DNA of 64,000 nt from JAMXLO01 sp963850535 (GTDB lineage Bacteria; Pseudomonadota; Alphaproteobacteria; Acetobacterales; Acetobacteraceae). The DNA is taken from NCBI GenBank assembly GCA_963850535.1, contig CAWKMC010000025.1, positions 1 to 64,000 of the forward strand, in the 5' to 3' direction. The notes under the pieces were generated by a model that worked only from the letters and a program-made list of their open reading frames with translations, did not search any database and had not been told where the DNA came from. How positions within the stretch are numbered: the stretch's first letter is position 1; every line of letters begins with the position of its first letter. The position numbers were made by a program, and so were the translations under genes. This document shows positions 38,461 to 47,257 of this stretch, piece after piece.

Positions 38461-39237
38461 CTACTTGTTCTGCCAATTCGGTTTGCGCTTTTCTGCGAAA
38501 GCCTTCGGCCCTTCGATGTAGTCCTGGCTTTCCAGGTTCTCCTGCTGCGCCGGATAGACGTTGCGCATTGCCTGCTCCAGTGACGCTTCGTCCAGGCCAC
38601 GATACGCCGCCTGTTTAGAGGCACGCACCGCCTTGGGCGAGCATTCCAGCACTTGCCCCGCCCAACGCTGGGCGGCTTCCAGCGCCTGGCCTTGCGGCAC
38701 CACCTCGGTGACGAAACCAAGCTCGAACCCTTCACGGGCCGAAACGCGCCGTCCGGTCAGGATCATCCCCATCGCCTTCTTGCGCGGGATCATGCGCGGC
38801 AGGCGGTGCACGCCACCACCGCCGGCAATCAGTCCAACGCGCGGCTCCGGCAGGGCGAACAGCGCGTTCTCGGCGGCAACGATGATATCGCAGGCGAGCG
38901 CCGTCTCGAACCCGCCGCCCATCGCCCAGCCGTTCACCGCGGCGATCAGCGGCTTGTCGAGGTTGAAGCGATGCGTGATCCCCGCGAAGCCATTCGGTCC
39001 GTTGGGCCGACGGCGACCGGCCGCCTGCACCTTCAGGTCGTTACCGGCCGAGAAGGCGCGCTCGCCAGCGCCGGTGATGATCCCTACCCACAGGTCGTCA
39101 CGAGCAGCGAACTCGTCCCATACGGCGGCGAGCTCATCGTTCGCATCAGCGTGCAATGCGTTGAGTACCTCGGGCCGGTTCAGCGTCACGATGCGCACTC
39201 GGCCATCGTCTTGCACAATGCAGTATTGGTGGGTCAT
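38461..39237 (-). CDS. Enoyl-CoA hydratase/isomerase family protein
   Basis: 258 residues. Crotonase motifs are clear: the oxyanion-hole regions FSAGNDLKVQAAG and NGWAMGGGFETALACD, then AENALFALPEPRVGLIAGGG. The two acid/base Glu positions of enoyl-CoA hydratases are both present (GGGFE and ALPE), so hydration of a 2-enoyl-CoA is plausible. It starts MTHQYCIVQDDGRVRIVTLN. It lies downstream of a CoA-transferase that could supply its CoA thioester substrate. Confidence 0.9.
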   Translation of the reverse strand: MTHQYCIVQDDGRVRIVTLNRPEVLNALHADANDELAAVWDEFAARDDLWVGIITGAGERAFSAGNDLKVQAAGRRRPNGPNGFAGITHRFNLDKPLIAAVNGWAMGGGFETALACDIIVAAENALFALPEPRVGLIAGGGGVHRLPRMIPRKKAMGMILTGRRVSAREGFELGFVTEVVPQGQALEAAQRWAGQVLECSPKAVRASKQAAYRGLDEASLEQAMRNVYPAQQENLESQDYIEGPKAFAEKRKPNWQNK

Positions 39238-39275
39238 CGAGTGGTGGAAGGCTGGTGCAGCCCCCTCCCCCTAAC

Positions 39276-39296
39276 CCCCTCCCGCAAGGGGAGGGG
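39276..39296. repeat. C/G-run hairpin between CoA-transferase and hydratase genes
   Basis: CCCCTCCC (39276-39283) pairs with GGGAGGGG (39289-39296) around a GCAAG loop. The flanking CCCCCTCCCCCTAACCCCC is a common companion of this repeat in proteobacterial intergenic spaces. It lies in the only gap (82 bases) of the operon and could reduce read-through or stabilise mRNA ends. Confidence 0.55.
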
Positions 39297-39319
39297 AACC
39301 TCTGGCTTGTCGCTGCGGC

Positions 39320-40555
39320 TCATCCGCCGATCACCGCGTCCTTGCTCAGCGCGCCGATCTTTTCTTTGTCAAGGCCGAGCCAGTCCGCCAGCACCTCTGT
39401 ATTGTGCTGACCGAGCAGCGGCGCCGGCTTCACCGGCGGCGTGGCGCCCGAGAAGCGCACCGGCCAGCCGCTCATCGTGTAGTCGCCAACTTTCGGGTGT
39501 TTCATCACCTGTCGGATGCCGCGCTTCACAAAACTTTGGTCGTTAGCCAGTTCCATTGTGTCCATCACTGCGCCCGACGGAATAGTCGCCGCACTCACCA
39601 GCCGCATCGCCTCGTGCTTGTCATGCTGCTTCGTCCAGTTGGCGACGATGGCATCGACCTCCTCGCGATGCTCGGTGCGCGCGTCCGGCGTATCGTAGTT
39701 CGGATCGCCGATCAGGTCCTCGCGGCCCATCACCTTCAGCAGCCGGTTCCAGTGCTCCGGATTGGCGCGGCTGCAGTAGATGTAAACGTAGTCGTTCGGC
39801 CCGCCGCCCTTGCACGGATACACCCCGATCGGCGGATTGCCGCCGCCCACCGTCTTCGATCCGGCGCGCGGCGCGGCCTTGCCGGTGCGCTCCATATAGG
39901 TGAACGAGTTGCGGATGTAGTGCAGGATCGCGTCCTGCATGGCGAGCTGAAGATGCTCGCCCTGCCCGGTGCGCAGCCGGCGCACATAGGCGCCCATCAC
40001 GGAGATCGCCATCAGCATGCCGGTGCCGGTGTCGCCGATCGTCGCCCCTGGCTTGCAGGGCGGGCCGTCCTCCTCGCCCGTGATGCTCATCAGCCCACCT
40101 GCCGCCTGCGCGATCATGTCGAATGCGAGGCTCTTCTCGAACGCGCTGCCGGCGCCGAAGCCCTTGGTCTGGCAGTAGATGATCGACGGATTGATCGCGC
40201 GGATCACATCGGGTCCGAGACCGAGGCGTTCAATCGCGCCGGGGGCGAAATTCTCGCAGAAGATGTCGGCCTTTTTCGCCATCTCCTTGACCAACTCGAC
40301 GCCGCGTGGATCCTTCAGGTTGACGGTGACCGAGCGCTTATTGGCGTTGTATTGCAGAAAGTAATAGGCGTCCTGGCCTGGCTTGCCGCCGGCGGTGCGA
40401 CCTGGATCGCCGAGTTTCGGGTTCTCCACTTTCACCACATCGGCGCCCATCCACGCCAGCGCCTCGGTGCAGGATGGTCCGGCTTCGAACTGAGTAAGAT
40501 CCAGCACCTTTACGCCGGTCAGACATGTCTCGGGGCCATTGCTTGGCATCGCCAC
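39320..40555 (-). CDS. CaiB/BaiF (class III) CoA-transferase, formyl-CoA-transferase-like
   Basis: 411 residues. LTGVKVLDLTQFEAGPSCTE and GADVVKVENPKLGDPGR are the class III opening, and the catalytic Asp lies in ATIGDTGTGMLMAISVMGA (near residue 170). The sequence resembles formyl-CoA:oxalate CoA-transferases, but substrate choice cannot be read from it. It would attach CoA to a carboxylic acid and start the pathway continued by the hydratase. GGGAGG lies 5 bases before the GTG at 40555 and decides this start over an ATG at 40549. It is the first gene of the operon. Confidence 0.9.
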   Translation of the reverse strand: MAMPSNGPETCLTGVKVLDLTQFEAGPSCTEALAWMGADVVKVENPKLGDPGRTAGGKPGQDAYYFLQYNANKRSVTVNLKDPRGVELVKEMAKKADIFCENFAPGAIERLGLGPDVIRAINPSIIYCQTKGFGAGSAFEKSLAFDMIAQAAGGLMSITGEEDGPPCKPGATIGDTGTGMLMAISVMGAYVRRLRTGQGEHLQLAMQDAILHYIRNSFTYMERTGKAAPRAGSKTVGGGNPPIGVYPCKGGGPNDYVYIYCSRANPEHWNRLLKVMGREDLIGDPNYDTPDARTEHREEVDAIVANWTKQHDKHEAMRLVSAATIPSGAVMDTMELANDQSFVKRGIRQVMKHPKVGDYTMSGWPVRFSGATPPVKPAPLLGQHNTEVLADWLGLDKEKIGALSKDAVIGG

Positions 40556-40656
40556 AAATTCCTCCCAACAGGGTTCGGCAAAGCCTACGACGGCAGGCGC
40601 CGGGCGTCGAGTTGCCGAAACGTCTGTGCTACTCAGCGATCGCGAAGGAGGCTGGC

Positions 40657-41445
40657 ATGGACAAGATCGCGATCTGCGCGATCTTCAAGGATGAGGCACC
40701 ATATCTGCTGGAGTGGCTGGCGTTCCACCGGATGATCGGGGTCGACCTGTTCGTGCTGTACGACAACGGCAGCAGTGACGGCGGGGCCGATCGTGTCCGC
40801 GCTTCGAGCTTCGGTCGGAACGTGACGCTGGTCGATTGGCCGGACCGCCCGGGGCAACTGTCCGCCTACAACCATTTCCGGATCCATCACGCGGCGCGTT
40901 TCACCTGGGCGGCGTTCATCGATATAGACGAGTTCATTGTGCCGCTCGAGGGTAATTCGATTCGCCCCGTTCTGATGCGGCCAGCGTATGCGCGCTTCGC
41001 GCAGGTGCTGCTGCAATGGCTGGTGTTCGGCCCGTCAGGGCACGAACGGCGCCCCGAAGGCCTGGTGATCGAACACTACACGCACCGCATGCCCGAAACG
41101 GCCGATGCCTGCCGCCATGTCAAGGCGATCGTTCGTCCGAGCATGCTGTGCGGCATCGACCACACGCCGCACGCGGCGGAGTGCAGTGGGCCCGCCTGCA
41201 ACAGCGGCGGCACCGAGGTCCTGCCGTTCGCAATTCAGCCGACCGAGTGCCATGCGGTCATGTCCGTGCATCACTACTTCACCAAGTCGCGCGAGGACTG
41301 GCAGATCAAGCGCCGCCGCGGCCGCGGCGATTCGCTGGAGCCATACCAGGAGCGCGTCTTCTCTGACGTGGCCGGCGAGGCGGTGATCGAGGACACACGC
41401 GCCCTGCGCTTCGTGCCGCGTCTGCGTGCTCTGCTGCAGTCGTGA
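40657..41445 (+). CDS. Glycosyltransferase (GT92/DUF23-like), copy 1
   Basis: 262 residues starting MDKIAICAIFKDEAPYLLEW, with LFVLYDNGSSDGGAD (nucleotide-sugar binding) and a DxD motif in AFIDIDEFIVPLEG. The C-terminal HHYFTKSREDWQIKRRRGRG is typical of GT92-like proteins that add sugars to surface glycans. No membrane segment is seen, so it is cytoplasmic. AAGGAGG 5 bases before the ATG is a strong ribosome binding site. The next gene is a close paralogue. Which polysaccharide it serves is unknown. Confidence 0.85.
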   Translation: MDKIAICAIFKDEAPYLLEWLAFHRMIGVDLFVLYDNGSSDGGADRVRASSFGRNVTLVDWPDRPGQLSAYNHFRIHHAARFTWAAFIDIDEFIVPLEGNSIRPVLMRPAYARFAQVLLQWLVFGPSGHERRPEGLVIEHYTHRMPETADACRHVKAIVRPSMLCGIDHTPHAAECSGPACNSGGTEVLPFAIQPTECHAVMSVHHYFTKSREDWQIKRRRGRGDSLEPYQERVFSDVAGEAVIEDTRALRFVPRLRALLQS

Positions 41446-42245
41446 CGGAACCGGTGATGGAGAAGATCGGTATCTGCGCGATTTTCAAGGATGAGGCACC
41501 CTATCTCCTGGAATGGATCGCATTCCACAAGATGATCGGCGTCGACCTGTTCGTGCTGTATGACAACGGCAGCAGCGACGGCGGTGCAGAGCTTATCCGG
41601 CAGTCAAGTTTCGCCAGAAATGTCACGATCCTCGACTGGCATGACCGACCGGGTCAGCTTTCGGCGTATCAGCACTTTCACGCCACCTACGCCGACGCCT
41701 TCACCTGGGTGGCATTCATCGATATCGATGAGTTCCTCGTGCCAGTGGGTGGTGCGTCGATCCGCGGCATTCTGCTCAGCAAAGCATACGAACCCTACGC
41801 GGACATTTTGCTCAACTGGCAGATCTTCGGTCCTTCCGGGCATGTGGCACAGCCAAGCGGGCTGGTGATCGAGAACTTTACCCGGCGTTTCGCTGAAGAC
41901 GCCGAAGCCAACAGGCATGTGAAGTCCCTGGTGCGCACCAAAGACCTACTGCGGGTCGGCAGCACGCCGCACATCTTCGACTGTGCGCGGTCGACCTGCA
42001 ACGCTCGCGGCGAGACCGTGATGTCGCATGCCATGCAGCCAGCAGTGTGTTGTGACGTCATGGTGATCAATCACTACTTCACGAAATCGGCGGAGGAATG
42101 GGCTTTCAAACGCCGCCGTGGCCGCGGTGATTCGCTCGATCCTTATGGTGACCGGGTGTTCGCAGATGTCGAAGCGCAGGCGACGGTGGAGGATACACGG
42201 GCACTGCGTTTCCTGCCGCGACTGCGAGCGTTGCTCGAGACCTGA
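41442..42245 (+). CDS. Glycosyltransferase (GT92/DUF23-like), copy 2
   Basis: 267 residues, strongly similar to the preceding gene along its whole length: ICAIFKDEAPYLLEW, then GVDLFVLYDNGSSDGGAE, DIDEFLVPVG and FKRRRGRGDSLDPYGDRVF. It begins at a GTG overlapping the previous stop (GTGA); the internal ATG at 41457 matches the paralogue start better. Differences are spread evenly, so the duplication is not very recent. It probably acts on the same glycan, adding a second residue or an alternative one. It is convergent with the GT2 gene. Confidence 0.83.
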   Translation: MTEPVMEKIGICAIFKDEAPYLLEWIAFHKMIGVDLFVLYDNGSSDGGAELIRQSSFARNVTILDWHDRPGQLSAYQHFHATYADAFTWVAFIDIDEFLVPVGGASIRGILLSKAYEPYADILLNWQIFGPSGHVAQPSGLVIENFTRRFAEDAEANRHVKSLVRTKDLLRVGSTPHIFDCARSTCNARGETVMSHAMQPAVCCDVMVINHYFTKSAEEWAFKRRRGRGDSLDPYGDRVFADVEAQATVEDTRALRFLPRLRALLET

Positions 42246-43019
42246 TCAGCCCTGTGCCAGTGCTGCCTGCATTTCGGCGCGGAACTGCGCCATCTCGGTG
42301 TCGTCGCGCCACGGCACCCGATACGTCTCGTCGAACAGCAGTTGCCGGCACATCAGCCAGTTCCGCTCCCGATCGGCCGCATTGGAGAAGCTATGGCCAC
42401 TGAGGACCTCGATGCTGCTTTTCAGGAGCTTGTAAATTGGTCGGACCTCGCCGGCGATATCCTCATACGTGCCGCCGTATCCTACGCGCAGGAGGCGGCG
42501 AGTGTGCTCCACGTGCTCCTGTCCATAGCCTCGAAAGCGGGAATCGAAGTACCCGCCATACAACAGGGCCGTGCGCGAGAAGCTGCTGCACTGGGCGGTC
42601 ACGTCGAGGCTTAAATATGGATCGTCGACGGTTCCGGCACCCTTGAGAAAACTCTCATGCAGCCACGGAGCGCCCAGGTTCGCGTGCCCCCAACGCTCGC
42701 TGGCAGTCATCCATTCGATTTCCCACCCGTCCTGGGTAGGGAACGAATCGTCCTCCAGCAGGATCACCACGTCGCACTGCATGACGGCACTGAGCAGAAA
42801 CAGCGCACGGTTCTTATTCCAGGCGATCCCCATGTTCGGCCCGGTCGCCACCGTGATCTGCTGCGCGCGCGCAGCATCGACGGTGCCATCGTCGGATCCG
42901 TCGTCTGCCACGACAACGATGCATGGCGTGCTGGTATGCGCACGAACGCGGTTCAGCGTCTCGAGCAGAATGTCCTTGCGATTAAAGGTGACGATGCCGA
43001 TGCCGAGACGTGCTGTCAT
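42246..43019 (-). CDS. Family 2 glycosyltransferase
   Basis: 257 residues from the ATG at 43019. GIGIVTFNRKDILLETLNRV and VVADDGSDDGTVDAAR are the GT2 N-terminal nucleotide-sugar-binding motifs, and the acidic metal site is in CDVVILLEDDSFPTQDGWEI. Later, RGYGQEHVEHTRRLLRVGYG resembles a galactosyltransferase-type C-terminus. It sits 7 bases after chrA2, yet is functionally closer to the convergent tandem glycosyltransferases. The raw frame extends to 43046, but the ATG at 43019 fits the family. Confidence 0.85.
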   Translation of the reverse strand: MTARLGIGIVTFNRKDILLETLNRVRAHTSTPCIVVVADDGSDDGTVDAARAQQITVATGPNMGIAWNKNRALFLLSAVMQCDVVILLEDDSFPTQDGWEIEWMTASERWGHANLGAPWLHESFLKGAGTVDDPYLSLDVTAQCSSFSRTALLYGGYFDSRFRGYGQEHVEHTRRLLRVGYGGTYEDIAGEVRPIYKLLKSSIEVLSGHSFSNAADRERNWLMCRQLLFDETYRVPWRDDTEMAQFRAEMQAALAQG

Positions 43020-43026
43020 GTCGCCT

Positions 43027-43549
43027 TTAGCCTCCCACCAGAGCAACCGCCACCGCGCCGCACCCCATCACAGCGAACGGGTGCGCGCGGGTAAAGGTCA
43101 GAAGAACCGTCGTGATGGCGGTCACCCCGTACGCCAGCCAGTCGTGTTCTGTGCTGCGGGCCAGTGCAATGCCGCTCGCGATGGTCAGGCCGATGGACAC
43201 GGGTGCCAGCGCCTGTTCCAGCGCTTCTCGCCAAGCCGCGCCGCCGGCGCGATGCCAAAACCGGCCAACGGCAAAGGCCAGCAGGGAGGAGGGGCCGAAC
43301 ATCGCGAGCAGCGCCACCAGGCCGCCCAGGAGGCCGGCCGCCTTCTGGCCGATCAGCACCACGATCATCGAGCCAGGCGGCACGGCGCGCGACAGCGCGA
43401 ACATGTCGAGAAACTCGCGCGATGTGATCCAATGGTGCAGCTCGCACGGCCTGGCGCTGCATATCCGGCAATACCGCCGCACCACCACCGAATGCGAGCA
43501 GCGACAGCAGGCTGAACATCGCTGCGATCTGCAGCAGCGTGCCGATCAT
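43027..43549 (-). CDS. Chromate transporter, second half-protein (apparent frameshift near 43440)
   Basis: About 173 residues of a CHR domain: MIGTLLQIAAMFSLLSLLAF with GGGAAVLPDMQRQ, then, one frame on, ITSREFLDMFALSRAVPPGS and the remaining hydrophobic helices. The join near 43440 implies one extra base. The ATG overlaps the stop of the first half (ATGA), the usual arrangement of short-chain CHR pairs that act as heterodimers. The family exports chromate or transports sulphate-like anions; the substrate here is untested. Confidence 0.8.
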
Positions 43550-44112
43550 GCTGCGCGCTCGATCAACGTGACCGCCAGGCTGATCGGCAGCATGACGACA
43601 ACGACCTCCAGGAGGGGCAAGCGAAGGACGCCAATGCCTACGATGATGGCGCCGGCGACCAGCAGCGGCCCGATCCGACGCAGATTGCGGTGGCCCAGCC
43701 GCAGGCCCGTGGCAAGATTGAATCCGATCGCCGCCGCCCCTGCGCCGATAAGGGCCGCGTTGATCCGGTGGCTGCCGGGCAGCTCGCTCGCGGCGAAATA
43801 GAACGCCCCCAAGGTCAGCAGGATGGCCAGCGGAATCAGCAACAGCCCCGCGACTGCCGTGAGCGCCCCCGCGACACCCCGCAGCTGCGAGCCGATGATG
43901 ACGGATAGGTTCACGTTGGTCGCGCCGGGCACCATCTGGCTCAGCCCGTAGTAGACGAGGAACTGCGTGTCATCGATCCACGCGCGGCGTTCCACCAGTT
44001 CGCGGCGGATCCAGCCCAACAGGCCGCCACCGAAGCTGGTCGAGCCAATCGTCAGAAAGCTGACGAACAGGATTGGGAGACTGGGTGGCCGGGGCGTGCT
44101 GCGATTCGGCAT
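43546..44112 (-). CDS. Chromate transporter, first half-protein
   Basis: 188 residues. FVSFLTIGSTSFGGGLLGWI and LSQMVPGATNVNLSVIIGSQ are the CHR-domain signatures (FGGG...PGP-type motif, with Ala-Thr here), followed by about five hydrophobic helices. With the following gene it makes a two-subunit CHR transporter in the inner membrane. The ATG at 44112 is preferred to a TTG 36 bases upstream. It is divergent from the aldo/keto reductase with 51 bases between. Confidence 0.85.
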   Translation of the reverse strand: MPNRSTPRPPSLPILFVSFLTIGSTSFGGGLLGWIRRELVERRAWIDDTQFLVYYGLSQMVPGATNVNLSVIIGSQLRGVAGALTAVAGLLLIPLAILLTLGAFYFAASELPGSHRINAALIGAGAAAIGFNLATGLRLGHRNLRRIGPLLVAGAIIVGIGVLRLPLLEVVVVMLPISLAVTLIERAA

Positions 44113-44163
44113 GCGGCCATTCAACCGCTGTAAGCTGGGAACCGGCAAACGAGGGGAAGTTTG

Positions 44164-45168
44164 ATGGAGTATCGCACCCTGGGCCGAAGTGGCCTTCGCG
44201 TCTCACCGCTGTGTCTCGGTGCCATGATGTTCGGCGGGGCCACCGACGAGGCAACCGCCACCCGCATCATTGCGCGCGCTCGGGAGCAGGGGGTGAACTT
44301 CATCGACACCGCCGACGGCTACAACGCGGGACGATCAGAGGAAATCGTCGGCCGTGCGATCCGCGAGCATCGGTCCTGGTGGGTGCTGGCGACGAAATGC
44401 GCCAACCCGACAGGTCAGGGTCCAAACGCCCGCGGCGTGTCCCGCCGGCACGTCTTCGATGCGGTCGAGGGTAGCCTGCGCCGGCTGGGCGTGGACGTGA
44501 TCGACGTTCTCTACCTGCACAAGGAGGACCACGCGACGCCGCTTGCTGAGACGGTGCGTGCGCTGGCCGACCTCATCCGCGCGGGCAAGATTCGCTATTT
44601 CGGCGTGTCGAACTATCGGTCGTGGCGCATTGCGGAGATCTGCCGGCTTTGCGACGAAGCAGGGATCGACCGGCCGGTGGCGAGCCAGCCACTGTACAAC
44701 ATTATGAACCGTGAGGTCGAAGTCGAGCACCTGCCCGCTTGCGGCTATTTCGGCTTGGGCGTCGTGCCGTACAGCCCGCTGGCTCGGGGAGTGCTGACCG
44801 GGAAATACCAGCTCAACGTGCCGCCCCCAGAAGAAAGCCGCGCCGGACGTCGCGACCGCCGGATGCTCGAGTCCGAATGGCGGCCAGAGAGCCTGGCCAT
44901 CGCCAGGGACATCGCGGAGCACGCACGGCAGCGCGGGATGGCGCCGGCGCATTTCGCCCTGGCCTGGGTGTTGCACAACGGGCTGATCAGCGCCGTGATC
45001 GGCGGTCCGCGCAAGGAAGAGCAGTGGGAAGACTATGTCCGTGCGCTCGGGTGTCGCTTGACGGCAGATGATGAGGCGTTGGTCGATCGGCTGGTATCTC
45101 CCGGACATCCCTCCACGCCCGGATACAATGATCCGCAGTACCCGATCGAGGGCCGCGTCGTGCGCTAG
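44164..45168 (+). CDS. Aldo/keto reductase
   Basis: 334 residues starting MEYRTLGRSGLRVSPLCLGA. The catalytic tetrad can be assigned: Asp and Tyr in FIDTADGYNAGRSEEIVG, Lys in WVLATKCANP and His in VLYLHKEDHATP. The C-terminal NADPH-binding part contains AVIGGPRKEEQWEDYV. These enzymes reduce aldehydes and ketones with NADPH; the substrate is unknown. It lies upstream of a LysR gene and a cupin/tautomerase group, a setting often linked to detoxification of reactive carbonyls. Confidence 0.9.
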   Translation: MEYRTLGRSGLRVSPLCLGAMMFGGATDEATATRIIARAREQGVNFIDTADGYNAGRSEEIVGRAIREHRSWWVLATKCANPTGQGPNARGVSRRHVFDAVEGSLRRLGVDVIDVLYLHKEDHATPLAETVRALADLIRAGKIRYFGVSNYRSWRIAEICRLCDEAGIDRPVASQPLYNIMNREVEVEHLPACGYFGLGVVPYSPLARGVLTGKYQLNVPPPEESRAGRRDRRMLESEWRPESLAIARDIAEHARQRGMAPAHFALAWVLHNGLISAVIGGPRKEEQWEDYVRALGCRLTADDEALVDRLVSPGHPSTPGYNDPQYPIEGRVVR

Positions 45169-45227
45169 TTGACATCGCCGAAAGCGGACTCTCCCGCCGC
45201 ACGTACTCTGTCTTATTGTCCAGGAGA

Positions 45228-46155
45228 TTAGTCTCGTTTCGATTTGAACGGGACCCGTCCCTTACTCGCCGGATAGCGCAGCGCATCCACCACTAGAGCG
45301 AACGCCGCCGACGGTTGCCGGCGGCTCGCATAGTAAAGGTGATAGCCAGTATAAGGCGGACACCAGCCTGCGAGCACGCGGACCAGCTCGCCGCTGTCGA
45401 GGCGCCTCTGCACTTGTTGTTCGGTGAGATATGCCAGGCCAAACCCTGCGACGGCCGCATTGAGGATCAGCGCTGAGGTATTGAACACAAGCTGGCCATC
45501 AACCCGAACCTTCAGCTGGCGCCCGTTCTTCTCAAATTCCCAAGCATAAAGGCCATGTGTCGGCAGGCGAAGATTGATGCATTCGTGCGCCGTTAGATCC
45601 TGGGGCGTGCGCGGTGGCGGTATATTTCGCGAAATAAGCGGGCGATGCCACGACCGCCATCCGGATATCCGGCCCGATCCGGACCGCGATCATATCCTTC
45701 GCAACTTGCTCACCGAAGCGCACGCCGGCATCGACCTGGCCCGCCACGATATCGGTAAGGCCATAGTCGATGATGATCTCAACCTTGATGTCCGGGTAGT
45801 CCGGCAGGAGTTTTTCGAGTGCAGGCCAGAGCACCGCCTCGGCGGCGTTCTCGGTGGCCGTAATGCGGACAGTTCCTGCGGGTTTGTCCCTGAGCTCGCT
45901 CAACGCTGCCATCTCGGCATTGATCTCCGCAAACCGGGGAGCCACGGTCCGGAGCAGACGTTCGCCGGCCTCGGTCGGCGCGACATTGCGGGTTGTGCGG
46001 GTCAGCAGCCGAATCCCGAGCTGCGCTTCCAGGGCGCGGATCGTCTGGCTGAGAGCCGATTGCGACACCCCGAGTTTTGCTGCCGCCCGGGTGAAACTCC
46101 GCTCCTCGGCTACCGCGACAAAGGCGACCAGATCGTGGAATGCCTCCCCGGCCAT
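45228..46155 (-). CDS. LysR-family transcriptional regulator (apparent frameshift near 45610)
   Basis: About 308 residues. The winged HTH is FHDLVAFVAVAEERSFTRAA and KLGVSQSALSQTIRALEAQL, followed by the LysR effector domain (GTVRITATENAAEAVLWPAL, VRFGEQVAKDMIAVRIGP). The end, LILNAAVAGFGLAYLTEQQV to the stop at 45228, is in another frame; one extra base near 45610 explains it. It is divergent from the cupin/tautomerase group, which it probably regulates, as LysR proteins usually do. Confidence 0.87.
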
Positions 46156-46297
46156 TCATAAGCACCCCTAATAGGCGCATGCACAGACATAGCCCCTAAT
46201 CTCGCATAATCCAGTCGCTACATTGCACTCCGACATGAAGTGTCACCGCCAAGCATACAGTTCAGGGCGAGGCGGCAAACAATTCGGGAGATTGGCA
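46156..46297. promoter_or_regulatory. LysR-cupin divergent control region
   Basis: This 142-bp region separates the divergent lysR and cupin genes. It holds a direct repeat CCCCTAAT at 46165-46172 and 46193-46200, 28 bases apart, the second within TAGCCCCTAATCTCGCATAAT. LysR regulators typically bind T-N11-A-type sites here, but no single clean palindrome stands out. Promoters for both genes should lie here. The operator assignment is inference. Confidence 0.4.
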
Positions 46298-46692
46298 ATG
46301 GAAATCAAACGAAGTGGTGCACAGCCATCGGGCAAGGGACCGGCGGAGTGGTTTACCGGGACAGTGCGGATCGATCCGCTGTTCAGCCCACCCGATCCGG
46401 CGCGGGTAGCCGGCGCTCTGGTCACATTTGAGCCAGGCGCGCGTACGGCTTGGCATACACATCCGCTCGGCCAAACGCTGATCGTCATGACAGGTCTCGG
46501 CTGGGTCCAGCGCGCAGGCGGCCTGTCGAGGAGATCCGGCCGGGCGATGTCGTGTGGTTTGCGCCAGGTGAGAAGCATTGGCACGGCGCTTCGGCGACCA
46601 CCGCCATGAGTCATATCGCTATTCAGGAAAAACTCGACGGCAAGGCCGTCGATTGGATGGAACACGTAACCGACGAGCAATATCGCCGGTGA
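46298..46692 (+). CDS. Cupin-domain protein (apparent frameshift near 46520)
   Basis: About 131 residues. MEIKRSGAQPSGKGPAEWFT then FEPGARTAWHTHPLGQTLIV, giving the cupin metal motif 1 (G-x5-HTH), and, in another frame after 46520, IRPGDVVWFAPGEKHWHGAS with motif 2 (PGxxHWH). The shift implies one missing base. Such cupins, typically encoded beside aldo/keto reductases, SDRs and tautomerases, resemble carboxymuconolactone-group or hydroxynitrile-lyase-like cupins. The activity is not known. Confidence 0.83.
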
Positions 46693-46698
46693 ATAGGT

Positions 46699-46843
46699 GA
46701 AGCCATGACACAAGGTATCAAGGACTACCAGTGGTACCGTCTCAGCCAACTCCTTCGCCAAGATTGTCGCAGTCGCAATCAGCCAGCCGGATGGCGTGGA
46801 CATCAATAAGGTCCTGTTCCGGCCAACAAGCCAGGAATACTGA
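46699..46843 (+). pseudogene. C-terminal remnant of an SDR gene
   Basis: Directly after the cupin stop, EAMTQGIKDYQWYR in one frame and NSFAKIVAVAISQPDGVDIN then KVLFRPTSQEY in the next correspond to the C-terminus of YdfG-like SDRs (AFAISQPxDVDINEILFRPT). A TGA follows at 46841-46843, two bases before the tautomerase ATG. The cofactor-binding and catalytic parts are missing. An ATG at 46705 has a ribosome-binding-like AGGTGA before it, but the product would be a meaningless short peptide. Confidence 0.6.
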
Positions 46844-46844
46844 G

Positions 46845-47075
46845 ATGCCGCACGTCATCGTCAAGCTGTATTCGGGACGTTCGGAGAAGCAGAAATCCGG
46901 CATCGCCGAAGCGATCACGAAAGCGATTATGGCAAGCACGGGAAACGGGGAAGAGTCGATCTCGGTCGCTATCGAGGATGTCGCGCCCAGCGATTGGACG
47001 GAGAAGGTTTACAAGCCCGACATCGTTGCCAAGCGGGACACGCTCTACAAGAAGCCGGGATACAGCCCTCTCTAA
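46845..47075 (+). CDS. Tautomerase-family protein (4-oxalocrotonate tautomerase-like)
   Basis: 76 residues, beginning MPHVIVKLYSGRSEKQKSGI. Removal of Met leaves Pro1, the catalytic base of this superfamily; the rest (AEAITKAIMASTGNGEESIS, then VAIEDVAPSDWTEKVYKPDI) fits the PptA/YdcE subgroup. It interconverts enol and keto forms of small acids, possibly the product of the neighbouring cupin or reductase. It follows the SDR remnant after one base, so it was probably fourth in a cupin-SDR-tautomerase operon. Confidence 0.88.
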   Translation: MPHVIVKLYSGRSEKQKSGIAEAITKAIMASTGNGEESISVAIEDVAPSDWTEKVYKPDIVAKRDTLYKKPGYSPL

Positions 47076-47257
47076 GTCAAACACCGATGATCAAGGCCCC
47101 GCCGGTCTGAGTCGCTCAGGCCGCGTGGAGCGCGCGTGCGATAAGATGCGGAAAGGCGAGGGTCACGGTGAACTCGGTCTTCAGCTCCAACGCTGTACGT
47201 CCTGCTACAAATCGTAAGCGCAACTGAACCATCAATCAGATGAAGAGTGCTTAGTAA

